A stretch of DNA of 64,000 bases from Kosakonia oryzendophytica (GTDB lineage: Bacteria > Pseudomonadota > Gammaproteobacteria > Enterobacterales > Enterobacteriaceae), in NCBI RefSeq assembly GCF_900094925.1, contig NZ_FMAY01000002.1, forward strand, positions 381,131 to 445,130, given 5' to 3'. A program made the translations under genes and the position numbers. Position 1 is the stretch's first letter; the number at the start of each line of letters is the position of its first letter. Under the pieces are notes generated by a model. It saw only the letters and a list, made by a program, of their open reading frames with translations. It had not been told where the DNA came from and ran no database searches. Positions 48,399 through 58,575 of this stretch are shown one piece after another.

Positions 48399-49822
48399 TG
48401 CGTATAGGCATGCGTTTGCTGCTGGGCTACTTTCTTATCGTTGCGGTGGCGGCGTGGTTCGTGTTGTCGATCTTTGTTCAGGAGATCAAACCTGGTGTGC
48501 GCCGCGCAACGGAAGGTACGCTCATTGATACCGCGACGTTGCTGGCGGAACTTGCCCGTGAGGATCTGCGTACCGGCCATGCACAAGATGGCAGACTGGC
48601 GCAGGCGTTCTCAACCCTCAATCATCATCCGATCAATGCCCATATCAGCGGTATCCATAAAGTCCGCAATGAGTACCACGTTTATATGACCGATGCTGCG
48701 GGGCGTGTGGTGTTTGATTCGGCCGGGAAAGCATTAGGCGAGGATTATTCCCGCTGGAATGATGTCTGGCTTACGCTGCGTGGGCAATATGGTGCGCGCA
48801 GTTCGCAGGCTGTCGCTGGCGAGCCGCAAAGTGCGGTGATGTATGTTGCCGCACCGGTGAGCGATGGGGGGCGGATTATCGGTGTTGTTAGTGTCGGCAA
48901 GCCTAACAGTGCAATGGATCCGGTGATCAAACGCAGCGAGCGACGGATCTTATGGGCCGGTGGCGCGTTGTTGGGGATTGCATTGCTGATTGGCGCGGTG
49001 ATGGTGTGGTGGATCAATCGTTCCATTGGCAAACTGGCGCGTTATGCTGATTCCGTAACGGAGGATCGTCCGGTTCCACTGCCGGAGTTGGGCAGCAGTG
49101 AGCTACGCAAGCTGGCGCAGGCGCTGGAAAGCATGCGTGTGAAGCTGGAAGGTAAAAATTACATTGAACACTATATTTATGCACTGACGCACGAGCTTAA
49201 AAGCCCGTTGGCGGCCATTCGTGGCGCGGCGGAGATTCTGCGTGAGGGGCCGCCGCCCGATGTCGCGTTGCGTTTTACCGACAATATCCTGCGGCAAAAC
49301 GCACGTATGCAGCACCTGGTGGAAAAACTGCTGCATCAGGCCAAGCTGGAAAATCGCCTGGAAATTGCGTTTATGCCTGTTGATGTGGACACGTTATTTC
49401 GCCAGTTACAGGAGCAGCGCAGTGTCGCGCTTGCTGCGAAAGGATTGACGCTTCACTGCGAGCCGGGAAATGTCCAGGTGGCGGGAGATAGCGAATTACT
49501 GGCGCAGGCGCTGGGTAATCTGCTGGATAACGCTATTGACTTCACGCCAGCCGGCGGTGTTGTGACGCTTCGTGCCAGCGATGAGGGTGCGGCGCGGGTG
49601 CTCTCAGTCAGTGACAGTGGTTCAGGTATTCCGGAGTATGCGCTGACGCGCGTGTTTGAGCGTTTTTACTCATTGCCACGGGAAAATGGGCAGAAAAGCA
49701 GCGGCCTCGGGCTGGCATTTGTTCGGGAAGTCGCCCGTTTGCATCACGGTGAGATTATTGTGTCGAATCGTGCACAAGGCGGTTGCGAAGCCCGGCTGAC
49801 ACTTCACCCTCACTTCACATAA
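48398..49822 (+). CDS. creC: CreC, sensor histidine kinase
   Basis: A 474-residue membrane kinase paired with CreB. Two membrane segments (about 7-27 and 186-206) flank a ~155-residue periplasmic sensor. HAMP-like sequence, H-box LTHELKSPLAAIRG with His265, and N, G1 and G2 boxes (NLLDNAIDF, SDSGSGIP, SSGLGLAFV) follow. Its final codons contain a perfect CreB binding site that serves creD. Confidence 0.95.
   Translation: MRIGMRLLLGYFLIVAVAAWFVLSIFVQEIKPGVRRATEGTLIDTATLLAELAREDLRTGHAQDGRLAQAFSTLNHHPINAHISGIHKVRNEYHVYMTDAAGRVVFDSAGKALGEDYSRWNDVWLTLRGQYGARSSQAVAGEPQSAVMYVAAPVSDGGRIIGVVSVGKPNSAMDPVIKRSERRILWAGGALLGIALLIGAVMVWWINRSIGKLARYADSVTEDRPVPLPELGSSELRKLAQALESMRVKLEGKNYIEHYIYALTHELKSPLAAIRGAAEILREGPPPDVALRFTDNILRQNARMQHLVEKLLHQAKLENRLEIAFMPVDVDTLFRQLQEQRSVALAAKGLTLHCEPGNVQVAGDSELLAQALGNLLDNAIDFTPAGGVVTLRASDEGAARVLSVSDSGSGIPEYALTRVFERFYSLPRENGQKSSGLGLAFVREVARLHHGEIIVSNRAQGGCEARLTLHPHFT
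49803..49818 (+). promoter_or_regulatory. Cre tag for creD, inside the creC 3' end
   Basis: TTCAC-CCTCAC-TTCAC is a perfect CreB consensus (TTCAC-N6-TTCAC). Further TTCAA and TTCAC copies follow at 49824 and 49833. It is 62-77 bases upstream of the creD ATG, fitting CreB activation of creD. Confidence 0.85.
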
Positions 49823-49879
49823 CTTCAAATCCTTCACACATAGCCTCGCTACTCTGCGTACATCACAAAGGAGAAGGCT

Positions 49880-51259
49880 ATGTTGAAATCCCCCCTGTTC
49901 TGGAAAATGTTAACCCTCGCGGGTTGCTTCTGTGTTCTGCTGATTCCGCTGACAATGCTCAGCAGTCTGATCGGTGAGCGCGCGAACTACCGTAATGACG
50001 TGACAGATACGCTGCGCCAAAGCAGTGCCGGCGCGCAGAAATTGATTGGCCCCTTGATTGCTGTTCCGGTAACGGAAACCGTAATTTCAATGGAAAGCGC
50101 TGGCGATAAAGATGCGCCAAAAGAGGTGCGTCGTAAGCACAGTTATATACGCATGTGGTTGCCGGAGTCGCTGATGGTCAACGGCACGCAGCAGGTCGAA
50201 ACGCGCAAAATTGGTATCTACGACGGGCAAATCTGGCATAACGAGATAGATATCAAAGCAGAGTTTGACCCAAAGCGGTTGGATATAAAGCCCGGCGAGA
50301 ACATCACCCTGGGTGAGCCGTTTATGGTATTAGCCGTTAGCGATGCCCGGGGAATTGGTCAGATACATACCACCCGCCTGAACGGCGAGGCGCTGAGCGT
50401 GGAACCCGGAACCGGGTTGATGAGTGAGTTGCAAGGGATCCATATGCCGCTTGCAGCGGAAAGCGTGAATAAACCCCTGCAACTGTCAATGTCCCTTAAT
50501 CTGAGCGGCACTGGCGCGTTCTCGGTAGTGCCATTGGGCCGTAACAGTGAAATGACGCTGAATAGCGACTGGCCGCATCCGGGGTTTATGGGCGATTTCC
50601 TGCCTGAAAAACGGGAAGTGAGCGCCAGTGGTTTTCAGGCACACTGGCAAAGTAGCTGGTTTGCCAACAATCTGGACAGTAAAGTGCGCGATAACATCAG
50701 GCTTGCCGCCAGCAACGACTGGGTTCTGCCTGCATTTAGCGTCAATATCGCCACACCAGCGGATCAGTACCAATTAACTGACAGGGCTGTGAAGTATGCC
50801 GTGTTATTGATTGTACTGACATTTCTTGCGTTCTTTGTTTTTGAAAGCTTAACCGCGCGGCAGATGCACCCCATGCAGTACATGCTGGTTGGGCTGTCGC
50901 TGGTGATGTTCTATCTGGTGCTGCTGGCCTTGTCTGAACATACCGGATTTACGCTCGCCTGGATCATTGCCAGCCTTCTCGGCGCATTGCTGAATGGGAT
51001 CTATCTGCAGGGTGTGATGCGAAGCTGGCGCGCTAGTTTACTGTTTACCGCCGCGCTGCTATTGCTGGATGGCGTGATGTGGGGGTTACTGAATTCAGAG
51101 GATAACGCGCTACTGCTTGGCACAGGCGTCTTGTTTGTGGCGCTAAGCACGGTAATGTTCCTGACGCGTAAACTCGACTGGTACAGGTTGTCGACGGGCA
51201 GAAAAAAGACGAATGAGCCTGTCGCGGATGCTGAAGACGCATTACGTATCTGGAAATAA
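49880..51259 (+). CDS. creD: CreD, inner-membrane protein
   Basis: A 459-residue membrane protein of the CreD family. One N-terminal membrane segment (about 11-32) precedes a large periplasmic domain (to ~305), then about five closely packed membrane segments and a short cytoplasmic tail. In several species it is the main CreBC target and contributes to beta-lactam tolerance and envelope integrity. GGAG precedes the ATG. Confidence 0.94.
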   Translation: MLKSPLFWKMLTLAGCFCVLLIPLTMLSSLIGERANYRNDVTDTLRQSSAGAQKLIGPLIAVPVTETVISMESAGDKDAPKEVRRKHSYIRMWLPESLMVNGTQQVETRKIGIYDGQIWHNEIDIKAEFDPKRLDIKPGENITLGEPFMVLAVSDARGIGQIHTTRLNGEALSVEPGTGLMSELQGIHMPLAAESVNKPLQLSMSLNLSGTGAFSVVPLGRNSEMTLNSDWPHPGFMGDFLPEKREVSASGFQAHWQSSWFANNLDSKVRDNIRLAASNDWVLPAFSVNIATPADQYQLTDRAVKYAVLLIVLTFLAFFVFESLTARQMHPMQYMLVGLSLVMFYLVLLALSEHTGFTLAWIIASLLGALLNGIYLQGVMRSWRASLLFTAALLLLDGVMWGLLNSEDNALLLGTGVLFVALSTVMFLTRKLDWYRLSTGRKKTNEPVADAEDALRIWK

Positions 51260-51286
51260 AAAAAGCGGCGCTGAGCGCCGCTTTTT
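51260..51286. terminator. Bidirectional terminator between creD and arcA
   Basis: AAAAAGCGGCGC-TGA-GCGCCGCTTTTT: a perfect 12-base stem with U-runs on both strands, 1-14 bases from two convergent stops. Confidence 0.93.
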
Positions 51287-51299
51287 CGTCTTTATTCAC

Positions 51300-52016
51300 T
51301 TATTCCTGCAAATCGCCGCAGAAACGGTAACCTTCGCCATGGATGGTGGCGATGATTTCCGGCGTATCCGGGGTCGATTCAAAATGTTTGCGAATGCGAC
51401 GAATGGTCACATCCACAGTACGGTCGTGCGGTTTCAGCTCGCGACCGGTCATTTTTTTCAGCAGTTCTGCGCGGGACTGAATTTTGCCAGGATTTTCGCA
51501 GAAGTGCAGCATCGCGCGGAATTCGCTGCGCGGCAGCTTATACTGCTCACCGTTCGGGCTGACCAGCGAACGGCTGTTGATATCCAGTTCCCAGCCATTG
51601 AATTTGTAGCTATCGACGCTGCGGCGTTCTTCGCTAACCGTGCCCAGGTTCATGGTACGGGACAGCAGATTGCGCGCACGGATAGTCAGTTCGCGTGGGT
51701 TGAACGGTTTGGTGATGTAGTCGTCTGCGCCAATTTCGAGGCCCAGAATTTTATCGACTTCGTTATCACGCCCTGTCAGGAACATCAGCGCCACATCCGC
51801 TTGTTCGCGTAATTCACGCGCCAGCAGCAGGCCGTTTTTGCCTGGCAGGTTGATATCCATAATCACCAGATTGATATCATTGTCCGAAAGGATCTGATGC
51901 ATTTCAGCGCCATCAGTCGCTTCAAAGACATCGTAGCCTTCTGCTTCGAAAATGCTTTTTAACGTGTTGCGTGTTACCAACTCGTCTTCAACAATAAGAA
52001 TGTGCGGGGTCTGCAT
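51300..52016 (-). CDS. arcA: ArcA, redox response regulator
   Basis: A 238-residue OmpR-family regulator of the ArcBA system that represses respiratory metabolism when oxygen is low. The phosphoacceptor is Asp54 ([10 protein letters not shown]), with acidic residues at EDE (10-12) and KPF. The C-terminal winged helix ends [12 protein letters not shown]. It is almost identical to E. coli ArcA. A 635-base upstream gap carries an FNR-like site. Confidence 0.98.
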   Translation of the reverse strand: MQTPHILIVEDELVTRNTLKSIFEAEGYDVFEATDGAEMHQILSDNDINLVIMDINLPGKNGLLLARELREQADVALMFLTGRDNEVDKILGLEIGADDYITKPFNPRELTIRARNLLSRTMNLGTVSEERRSVDSYKFNGWELDINSRSLVSPNGEQYKLPRSEFRAMLHFCENPGKIQSRAELLKKMTGRELKPHDRTVDVTIRRIRKHFESTPDTPEIIATIHGEGYRFCGDLQE

Positions 52017-52110
52017 GTTTGCTACCTAAATTGCCAACTAAATCGAAACAGGAAGTACAAAAGTCCCTGACCAGCCTGGTGCATGTAGAAAATTAACATG
52101 ACGGCGTAAC

Positions 52111-52250
52111 ATGACTAAAGTACGTATTGCGTTCTTGATGCACTTTCCATCAACGTCAACAACATCATTAGCTTGGTCGTGGGTACTATCCCTCTGAACC
52201 CGACAGTGTCAAAAACGGCTGTCATCCTAACCATTTTAACAGCAACATAA
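52111..52250 (+). pseudogene. yjjY: yjjY-like sequence with a one-base frameshift
   Basis: ATGACTAAAGTACGT begins as in the E. coli 46-residue gene yjjY, and the last 40 codons read VLDALSINVNNIISLVVGTIPLNP to the same TAA. The block is 140 bases long, one fewer than a 47-codon frame; the base is lost near 52125-52128. The downstream frame has a stop just before it and no good start. Either yjjY is a pseudogene here or it was never coding and the DNA is conserved as arcA leader. Confidence 0.7.
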
Positions 52251-52291
52251 CAGGCTAAGACGTAAATGACACCCAATAAAACTACGCTTCG

Positions 52292-52305
52292 TTGACATAT
52301 ATCAA
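52292..52305. promoter_or_regulatory. FNR-like site upstream of arcA
   Basis: TTGAC-ATAT-ATCAA matches the FNR consensus TTGAT-N4-ATCAA with one mismatch. It lies 276-289 bases upstream of the arcA ATG. E. coli arcA is activated by FNR, so the site is plausible. Confidence 0.75.
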
Positions 52306-52651
52306 GTTCAATTGTAGCACGTTAACAGTTTAGCGAAATCATGATAGCTAATTGCTAGCGTTTATTACAATTCTACAATAAACCAACTAGTTGCGAATAT
52401 TAATTGATAAACACGACGAATCCAACACTATGGCAAGAACCTGTATTAAAATGCCATGAATAAACATAGGGATAAGTCCCTTCTGTTAACATCTTAGCAG
52501 GTAATATCACGCGTAAACAGTTTAGCTTTTTTTAACCGTTATCAGGGGCTAAATCAGTGATTCCTGTTACAAAATTGTAAATTCGTGACGCGTAATATGC
52601 TGACATTGGTCATATATTGACGCGTGACTTCAGTAAAACAGAGAAGGTCAA

Positions 52652-53338
52652 ATGAAGCTGGCAGTTGTGCTTGTTTCCCCTGCCCGAGCCGAAAATGTCG
52701 GTGCGGCAGCCCGGGCGATGAAAACCATGGGGTTTAGCGACTTACGTATTGTCGACAGCGATGCGCACAGACAGGAGGGGGCGCGCCGTGTTGCGCACGG
52801 CTCTGGCGATATCCTTGATAATGCTAGAACTTATTCGACGCTGGCTGACGCGCTGGCCGATGTTTCGTTTACGATTGCGACCACTGCGCGCAGCAGAGCA
52901 AAGTTCCATTACTACGCGACGCCTGTGGAACTGGTTCCGCTTTTAGAAGAAAAAAGCACTTGGCTTAGCACCGCGGCGCTGGTTTTCGGGCGGGAAGATT
53001 CGGGGCTGACAAATGAAGAGCTGGCATTAGCGGATATTTTAACCGGTGTGCCCATGGTGGCGGATTATCCTTCCCTTAATCTGGGGCAGGCGGTGATGGT
53101 TTACTGCTATCAATTAGCGTCGTTAATGCAACATGCTCCTGAAGGAGTAGCCCAGGTTGATGGTAATCAACTGCGGGCGCTGCGATTACGGGTACATGCT
53201 TTGCTGGAAAAATTAGCGGTTGCGGACGATATCAAAATGGCCGACTGGCTGGATCAACGTCTGGGGCTGCTGGCACAACGCGACACTGCCATGTTGCATC
53301 GATTGCTCCATGATATTGAAAAAAAATTGACCGAGTAA
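52652..53338 (+). CDS. yjtD: YjtD, SPOUT-family RNA methyltransferase
   Basis: A 228-residue protein related to TrmJ. The knotted SPOUT fold is shown by VLVSPARAENVGAAARAMKTMGF at the N-terminus, VFGREDSGLTNEEL, and YPSLNLGQAVMVYCYQL, the three SAM-binding motifs. The RNA target of YjtD is not established. It is divergent from arcA and lies just upstream of the thr leader. Confidence 0.93.
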   Translation: MKLAVVLVSPARAENVGAAARAMKTMGFSDLRIVDSDAHRQEGARRVAHGSGDILDNARTYSTLADALADVSFTIATTARSRAKFHYYATPVELVPLLEEKSTWLSTAALVFGREDSGLTNEELALADILTGVPMVADYPSLNLGQAVMVYCYQLASLMQHAPEGVAQVDGNQLRALRLRVHALLEKLAVADDIKMADWLDQRLGLLAQRDTAMLHRLLHDIEKKLTE

Positions 53339-53470
53339 GCTGCTGTGATAAGTTTATTTTATAGTTAAAGTCACTGCGAGAGAAGGCCGTCCTGGTCTGA
53401 ACAGGTTGTTTGGTAATCAAGTTTTAGCGTAGTTGCAACTGTTTAAAAAACAACCAAAATGAAAAATAAA

Positions 53471-53499
53471 TTGACTTAAGCAGGCAGATACTTTAACCA
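53471..53499 (+). promoter_or_regulatory. thr operon promoter
   Basis: TTGACT (-35) and TAACCA (-10) with a 17-base spacer. The stretch from TTGACTTA to CTTTAACCAATA matches the E. coli thrLp region from memory. It is 50 bases before thrL. Confidence 0.75.
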
Positions 53500-53548
53500 A
53501 TAGAGGATACAGCACAGACAGATAACAATGACAGAGCACACAACATCC

Positions 53549-53617
53549 ATGACACGCATCAGCACGATTATCACCATTACAACCATCACCATTACCACAG
53601 GTAACGGTGCGGGCTGA
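53549..53617 (+). CDS. thrL: ThrL, thr operon leader peptide
   Basis: A 22-residue leader, [22 protein letters not shown], with 8 Thr and 6 Ile codons. Ribosome stalling at these codons when Thr- or Ile-tRNA is scarce prevents formation of the terminator that follows. E. coli ThrL has 21 residues with 8 Thr and 4 Ile. An in-frame ATG at 53528 would add seven residues, but the start at 53549 matches the orthologue. Confidence 0.93.
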   Translation: MTRISTIITITTITITTGNGAG

Positions 53618-53641
53618 CGCGTACAGGAAACACAGAAAAAA

Positions 53642-53672
53642 GCCCGCACCTGAACAGTGCGGGCTTTTTTTT
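53642..53672 (+). terminator. thr attenuator
   Basis: GCCCGCAC pairs with GTGCGGGC around a 7-base loop and is followed by eight T. The GCGGGC near the end of thrL (53610-53614 region) can compete for this stem as an antiterminator. It ends 26 bases before thrA. Confidence 0.95.
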
Positions 53673-53697
53673 CGACCAAAGATCAAGGGGTAAAACC

Positions 53698-56160
53698 ATG
53701 CGAGTCTTGAAGTTCGGCGGTACATCAGTGGCAAATGCGGAACGGTTTCTGCGTGTTGCCGACATCCTGGAAAGCAATGCCAGGCAGGGGCAGGTAGCAA
53801 CCGTACTCTCTGCCCCGGCGAAAATCACTAATCACCTGGTTGCGATGATCGAAAAAACGATCGGTGGCCAGGATGCATTACCGAATATCAGCGACGCTGA
53901 ACGTATTTTTGCTGAACTTCTGCAAGGACTGGCGGATGCGCAACCAGGTTTCCCCCTCGCACAGTTAAAAGCCTTTGTTGAACAAGAGTTCGCGCAGATC
54001 AAACACGTTCTGCACGGTATTAGCTTGTTGGGGCAGTGCCCGGACAGCATTAACGCCGCGCTTATCTGCCGCGGTGAGAAATTATCCATAGCCATCATGG
54101 CGGGTTTGCTCGAAGCGCGCGGACATAAAGTGAGTGTGATCGATCCGGTTGAGAAGTTACTCGCCGTTGGTCACTACCTCGAATCGACCGTTGATATTGC
54201 CGAATCCACTCGGCGTATCGCCGCCAGCCGTATCCCGCAGGATCATATGGTGTTGATGGCGGGGTTTACCGCCGGCAACGAGAAAGGTGAACTGGTCGTG
54301 TTGGGCCGTAATGGTTCTGATTACTCTGCAGCAGTGTTAGCGGCCTGCCTGCGTGCTGATTGTTGCGAGATCTGGACGGATGTTGATGGGGTTTATACCT
54401 GCGATCCGCGACAGGTGCCGGACGCCAGGTTACTGAAGTCGATGTCGTATCAGGAGGCCATGGAGCTCTCTTATTTCGGCGCTAAAGTTCTTCACCCCCG
54501 CACTATCACCCCTATCGCCCAGTTCCAAATCCCTTGCCTGATTAAAAACACCGGAAACCCGCAAGCGCCTGGCACGCTTATCGGCGCGACGTCGGATGAA
54601 GACGGTCTGCCGGTAAAAGGGATCTCCAACCTGAATAATATGGCGATGTTCAGCGTTTCCGGTCCGGGTATGAAAGGTATGGTCGGCATGGCAGCGCGCG
54701 TATTTGCAGCGATGTCGCGCTCCGGTATTTCGGTCGTGCTGATCACGCAGTCCTCTTCTGAGTACAGCATCAGTTTCTGCGTACCGCAATCGGATTGCGT
54801 TCGCGCTCAGCGCGCCATGAACGAGGAGTTTTACCTGGAGTTAAAAGAAGGCCTGCTGGAACCGCTGGCAGTGATGGAGCGTCTGGCGATCATCTCTGTT
54901 GTCGGCGACGGTATGCGTACATTGCGCGGGATCTCTGCCAAATTCTTCGCGGCGCTGGCTCGCGCCAATATCAATATTGTCGCGATTGCACAGGGCTCTT
55001 CCGAGCGTTCAATTTCTGTTGTCGTCAGCAATGATGATGCCACTACTGGCGTGCGTGTGACGCATCAAATGTTGTTTAACACCGATCAAGTGATTGAAGT
55101 GTTTGTTATCGGCGTCGGGGGCGTGGGCGGTGCGCTGTTGGAACAGATCAAACGCCAGCAGACCTGGCTGAAGAACAAGCATATCGACTTACGCGTTTGC
55201 GGCGTGGCGAACTCCAGGGCGTTGCTGACTAACGTACACGGTCTGGATCTGGATAATTGGCGTGAAGAGTTGGCTGCCGCGAAAGAGCCTTTCAATCTGG
55301 GGCGCTTGATCCGCCTGGTGAAAGAGTATCACCTGCTTAACCCGGTGATTGTGGATTGTACTTCGCACCAGGCCGTGGCCGATCAATATGCCGACTTCCT
55401 GCGTGAAGGTTTCCACGTGGTAACGCCGAACAAAAAAGCCAACACCTCGTCAATGGATTACTATCATCAGCTGCGTCGCGCAGCGGAGAAATCCCGTCGT
55501 AAATTCCTGTATGACACCAACGTTGGTGCGGGTCTGCCGGTGATTGAAAACCTGCAAAATCTGCTCAATGCTGGCGACGAATTACAGCATTTCTCCGGCA
55601 TTCTCTCCGGTTCCCTGTCGTTTATCTTCGGCAAGCTGGATGAGGGAATGAGCCTGTCGGCAGCGACCAACATGGCACGCGAGATGGGCTATACCGAACC
55701 GGATCCGCGAGACGATCTTTCCGGCCAGGACGTGGCGCGTAAGCTCTTGATTCTGGCTCGCGAAACGGGCCGTGAGCTGGAACTGGCGGATATTGTGATT
55801 GAACCGGTATTACCTGCCACTTTTGATGATTCCGGTGATGTTGAGAGTTTTATGGGGCGTTTGCCGCAGCTTGATGATGCGTTTGCAGCGCGTGTAGCAA
55901 AAGCCCGTGATGCAGGCAAAGTTCTGCGTTATGTTGGCAATATTGAGGAAGACGGTACCTGCCGGGTGAAGATTGCCGAAGTTGATGGTAACGATCCGCT
56001 GTTCAAAGTGAAAAATGGCGAGAATGCGCTGGCATTCTACAGCCATTACTATCAACCGCTTCCGCTGGTATTACGCGGTTACGGTGCGGGTAATGATGTG
56101 ACGGCGGCGGGTGTGTTCGCCGACCTGCTCCGCACCCTGTCATGGAAGTTAGGAGTCTGA
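53698..56160 (+). CDS. thrA: ThrA, aspartokinase I / homoserine dehydrogenase I
   Basis: An 820-residue bifunctional enzyme for the first and third steps of threonine synthesis. The N-terminal kinase begins [17 protein letters not shown], with [16 protein letters not shown]. Central ACT repeats (near 320-460, [14 protein letters not shown]) mediate threonine inhibition. The C-terminal dehydrogenase has the NAD(P) motif [15 protein letters not shown] and the catalytic [19 protein letters not shown]. It stops one base before thrB. Confidence 0.98.
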   Translation: MRVLKFGGTSVANAERFLRVADILESNARQGQVATVLSAPAKITNHLVAMIEKTIGGQDALPNISDAERIFAELLQGLADAQPGFPLAQLKAFVEQEFAQIKHVLHGISLLGQCPDSINAALICRGEKLSIAIMAGLLEARGHKVSVIDPVEKLLAVGHYLESTVDIAESTRRIAASRIPQDHMVLMAGFTAGNEKGELVVLGRNGSDYSAAVLAACLRADCCEIWTDVDGVYTCDPRQVPDARLLKSMSYQEAMELSYFGAKVLHPRTITPIAQFQIPCLIKNTGNPQAPGTLIGATSDEDGLPVKGISNLNNMAMFSVSGPGMKGMVGMAARVFAAMSRSGISVVLITQSSSEYSISFCVPQSDCVRAQRAMNEEFYLELKEGLLEPLAVMERLAIISVVGDGMRTLRGISAKFFAALARANINIVAIAQGSSERSISVVVSNDDATTGVRVTHQMLFNTDQVIEVFVIGVGGVGGALLEQIKRQQTWLKNKHIDLRVCGVANSRALLTNVHGLDLDNWREELAAAKEPFNLGRLIRLVKEYHLLNPVIVDCTSHQAVADQYADFLREGFHVVTPNKKANTSSMDYYHQLRRAAEKSRRKFLYDTNVGAGLPVIENLQNLLNAGDELQHFSGILSGSLSFIFGKLDEGMSLSAATNMAREMGYTEPDPRDDLSGQDVARKLLILARETGRELELADIVIEPVLPATFDDSGDVESFMGRLPQLDDAFAARVAKARDAGKVLRYVGNIEEDGTCRVKIAEVDGNDPLFKVKNGENALAFYSHYYQPLPLVLRGYGAGNDVTAAGVFADLLRTLSWKLGV

Positions 56161-56161
56161 G

Positions 56162-57091
56162 ATGGTAAAGGTTTATGCTCCGGCCTCCAGTGCCAATATG
56201 AGCGTGGGTTTTGATGTACTTGGTGCTGCCGTAACGCCCGTTGATGGCACCTTGTTGGGCGACACCGTTTCGGTGGAAGCGGCGGATCATTTTAGTCTGC
56301 AAAATCTCGGTCGCTTTGCCAGCAAATTGCCGAGTGAGCCCCGGGAAAATATCGTCTATCAATGCTGGGAGCTGTTCTGCCGGGAGATTGGTAAGTCGGT
56401 TCCGGTGGCGATGACGCTGGAAAAGAATATGCCGATTGGCTCCGGTCTGGGCTCCAGCGCGTGTTCGGTCGTTGCCGCATTGGTGGCAATGAACGAGTTT
56501 TGCGGGAAACCGCTGGGTGATACCCGGATGCTGGCGCTGATGGGTGAACTGGAAGGGCGCATTTCCGGCAGTGTGCATTATGATAACGTCGCGCCCTGTT
56601 TCCTCGGCGGTATGCAACTGATGATCGAGGAAAGCGGCATTATCAGCCAGCAAGTGCCAGGCTTTGATGAGTGGTTATGGGTGCTTGCCTATCCGGGCAT
56701 TAAAGTCTCGACAGCGGAAGCCCGGGCAATTTTGCCGGCACAGTATCGCCGTCAGGACTGTATTGCTCATGGTCGTCATCTGGCAGGCTTTATTCACGCT
56801 TGCTACAGCCGTCAGCCAGGTCTGGCGGCAAAATTAATGAAAGACGTGATTGCCGAACCATACCGCATGAAATTGCTGCCGGGGTTTGACCAGGCACGGC
56901 AGGCCGTGGCGGATATCGGCGCTGTGGCGTGCGGGATCTCCGGTTCCGGCCCAACGTTATTTGCACTGTGTGACAAACCGGACACGGCCCAACGCGTGGC
57001 TGACTGGCTGGGTAAACACTATCTGCAAAATCAGGAAGGCTTCGTTCATATTTGCCGGCTGGATACGGCGGGCGCACGAGTAGTGGGATAA
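56162..57091 (+). CDS. thrB: ThrB, homoserine kinase
   Basis: A 309-residue GHMP kinase that phosphorylates homoserine. The ATP loop is [16 protein letters not shown] (about 90-105), with N-terminal [15 protein letters not shown] and C-terminal [11 protein letters not shown] motifs. One-base gap after thrA and three-base gap before thrC show translational coupling. Confidence 0.98.
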   Translation: MVKVYAPASSANMSVGFDVLGAAVTPVDGTLLGDTVSVEAADHFSLQNLGRFASKLPSEPRENIVYQCWELFCREIGKSVPVAMTLEKNMPIGSGLGSSACSVVAALVAMNEFCGKPLGDTRMLALMGELEGRISGSVHYDNVAPCFLGGMQLMIEESGIISQQVPGFDEWLWVLAYPGIKVSTAEARAILPAQYRRQDCIAHGRHLAGFIHACYSRQPGLAAKLMKDVIAEPYRMKLLPGFDQARQAVADIGAVACGISGSGPTLFALCDKPDTAQRVADWLGKHYLQNQEGFVHICRLDTAGARVVG

Positions 57092-57094
57092 CCA

Positions 57095-58381
57095 ATGAAA
57101 CTCTACAATTTAAAAGATCACAACGAGCAGGTCAGCTTTGCGCAGGCCGTCACCCAAGGGCTTGGCAAAAATCAGGGGCTGTTTTTCCCTCACGATTTAC
57201 CGGAATTCAACCTGACGGAAATTGACGAGATGCTGAATCAGGATTTTGTCACCCGTAGCGCGAAAATCCTCGCTGCCTATATCGGTGATGAAATCCCTCA
57301 GGATGCGCTGGAAGCACGTGTTCGTGCGGCTTTTGCCTTCCCGGCGCCGGTGCGTTCGGTTGAAAGCGATGTGGGCTGCCTGGAACTCTTCCACGGGCCG
57401 ACTCTGGCGTTCAAAGACTTTGGTGGGCGTTTTATGGCGCAGATGCTGAGCGCCATCAGCGGCGATAAACCAGTCACTATTTTGACCGCAACGTCAGGGG
57501 ATACCGGAGCGGCGGTGGCGCATGCATTCTATGGCATGAAAAACGTCCGCGTTGTTATCCTCTATCCACAGGGCAAAATCAGCCCATTGCAGGAAAAACT
57601 GTTCTGCACGCTGGGCGGTAATATCGAAACGGTCGCTGTTGATGCGGACTTCGATGCCTGCCAGGCTCTGGTAAAACAGGCTTTTGACGATGAAGAGTTG
57701 AAAGCGGCGCTGGGGCTGAACTCAGCGAACTCGATCAACATTAGCCGTTTGCTGGCGCAGATTTGTTACTACTTTGAAGCGGTTGCACAACTGCCTCAGG
57801 AAGCGCGCAACCAACTGGTTGTCTCTGTCCCCAGCGGTAACTTCGGTGATTTGACCGCCGGCCTGCTGGCAAAATCCCTCGGCCTGCCGATCAAACGCTT
57901 TATTGCAGCGACCAATAGCAACGACACGGTTCCACGCTTCCTGAAAGAGGGTGAGTGGAAGCCAAAAGCGACCCAGGCCACGTTGTCTAACGCTATGGAC
58001 GTCAGCCAACCCAATAACTGGCCGCGCGTCGAAGAGTTGTTCCGCCGTAAAATCTGGCGTCTCAATGAGTTGGGCTATGCCGCAGTGGATGATGAAACCA
58101 CCAAAGCCACGATGCGTGAGCTGCAGGGCAAAGGCTATATTTCCGAGCCGCATGCGGCCATCGCCTATCGTGCGCTGCGCGATCAATTGAATCCGGGAGA
58201 ATACGGTCTGTTCCTTGGGACTGCGCACCCGGCGAAGTTTAAAGAGAGCGTAGAGGAGATCCTGGGGGAACCGTTAGCGCTGCCAAAAGAACTGGCGGAC
58301 CGCGCGGACCTGCCGCTGTTGTCCCATCAGTTGCCTGCGGATTTTGCGGCATTACGTCAGTTAATGATGCGTAACGCGTAA
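57095..58381 (+). CDS. thrC: ThrC, threonine synthase
   Basis: A 428-residue PLP enzyme converting O-phosphohomoserine to threonine. The PLP lysine is Lys107 in HGPTLAFKDFGG, with the phosphate-binding TATSGDTGAAV and SGNFGDLTAG loops. Length equals E. coli. Last gene of the thr operon, followed by a GC-rich hairpin. Confidence 0.98.
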   Translation: MKLYNLKDHNEQVSFAQAVTQGLGKNQGLFFPHDLPEFNLTEIDEMLNQDFVTRSAKILAAYIGDEIPQDALEARVRAAFAFPAPVRSVESDVGCLELFHGPTLAFKDFGGRFMAQMLSAISGDKPVTILTATSGDTGAAVAHAFYGMKNVRVVILYPQGKISPLQEKLFCTLGGNIETVAVDADFDACQALVKQAFDDEELKAALGLNSANSINISRLLAQICYYFEAVAQLPQEARNQLVVSVPSGNFGDLTAGLLAKSLGLPIKRFIAATNSNDTVPRFLKEGEWKPKATQATLSNAMDVSQPNNWPRVEELFRRKIWRLNELGYAAVDDETTKATMRELQGKGYISEPHAAIAYRALRDQLNPGEYGLFLGTAHPAKFKESVEEILGEPLALPKELADRADLPLLSHQLPADFAALRQLMMRNA

Positions 58382-58389
58382 TTTCTCTG

Positions 58390-58415
58390 TTTCCCCCCTG
58401 TACTGGCGGGGGAAA
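58390..58415 (+). terminator. Hairpin after thrC
   Basis: TTTCCCCC pairs with GGGGGAAA across a 10-base loop, starting 8 bases after the thrC stop. No U-run follows, so Rho or processing may also be involved. Confidence 0.55.
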
Positions 58416-58575
58416 TGGGGAGAAATTATGTAGAGATCTGGCAGGGAAAAAGCAGAAATTCCCAATAAATGCGCAGGGTTAGAGAATAGGATTGCGCCAA
58501 TAACAACGCAGGCTGGCGTTACGTAATCTCCTCACATCGGCCCACTACGGGCTGGATGATGCAAAGGAGTAACCT

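Larger units (their letters stand above)
52017..52651. other. Long regulatory region upstream of arcA and yjtD
   Basis: 635 bases between two divergent genes. It contains the yjjY-like conserved block (52111-52250), an FNR-like site (52292-52305), and an AT-rich stretch from about 52320 to 52620. E. coli arcA has several promoters and a long leader here. I see no other gene. Confidence 0.6.

Noticed and set aside
53404-53455. GGTTGTTT...AAACAACC inverted repeat before the thr promoter
   Set aside because: Arms of 8 bases are separated by 36 bases, so a stable structure is unlikely and chance is plausible in AT-rich DNA.
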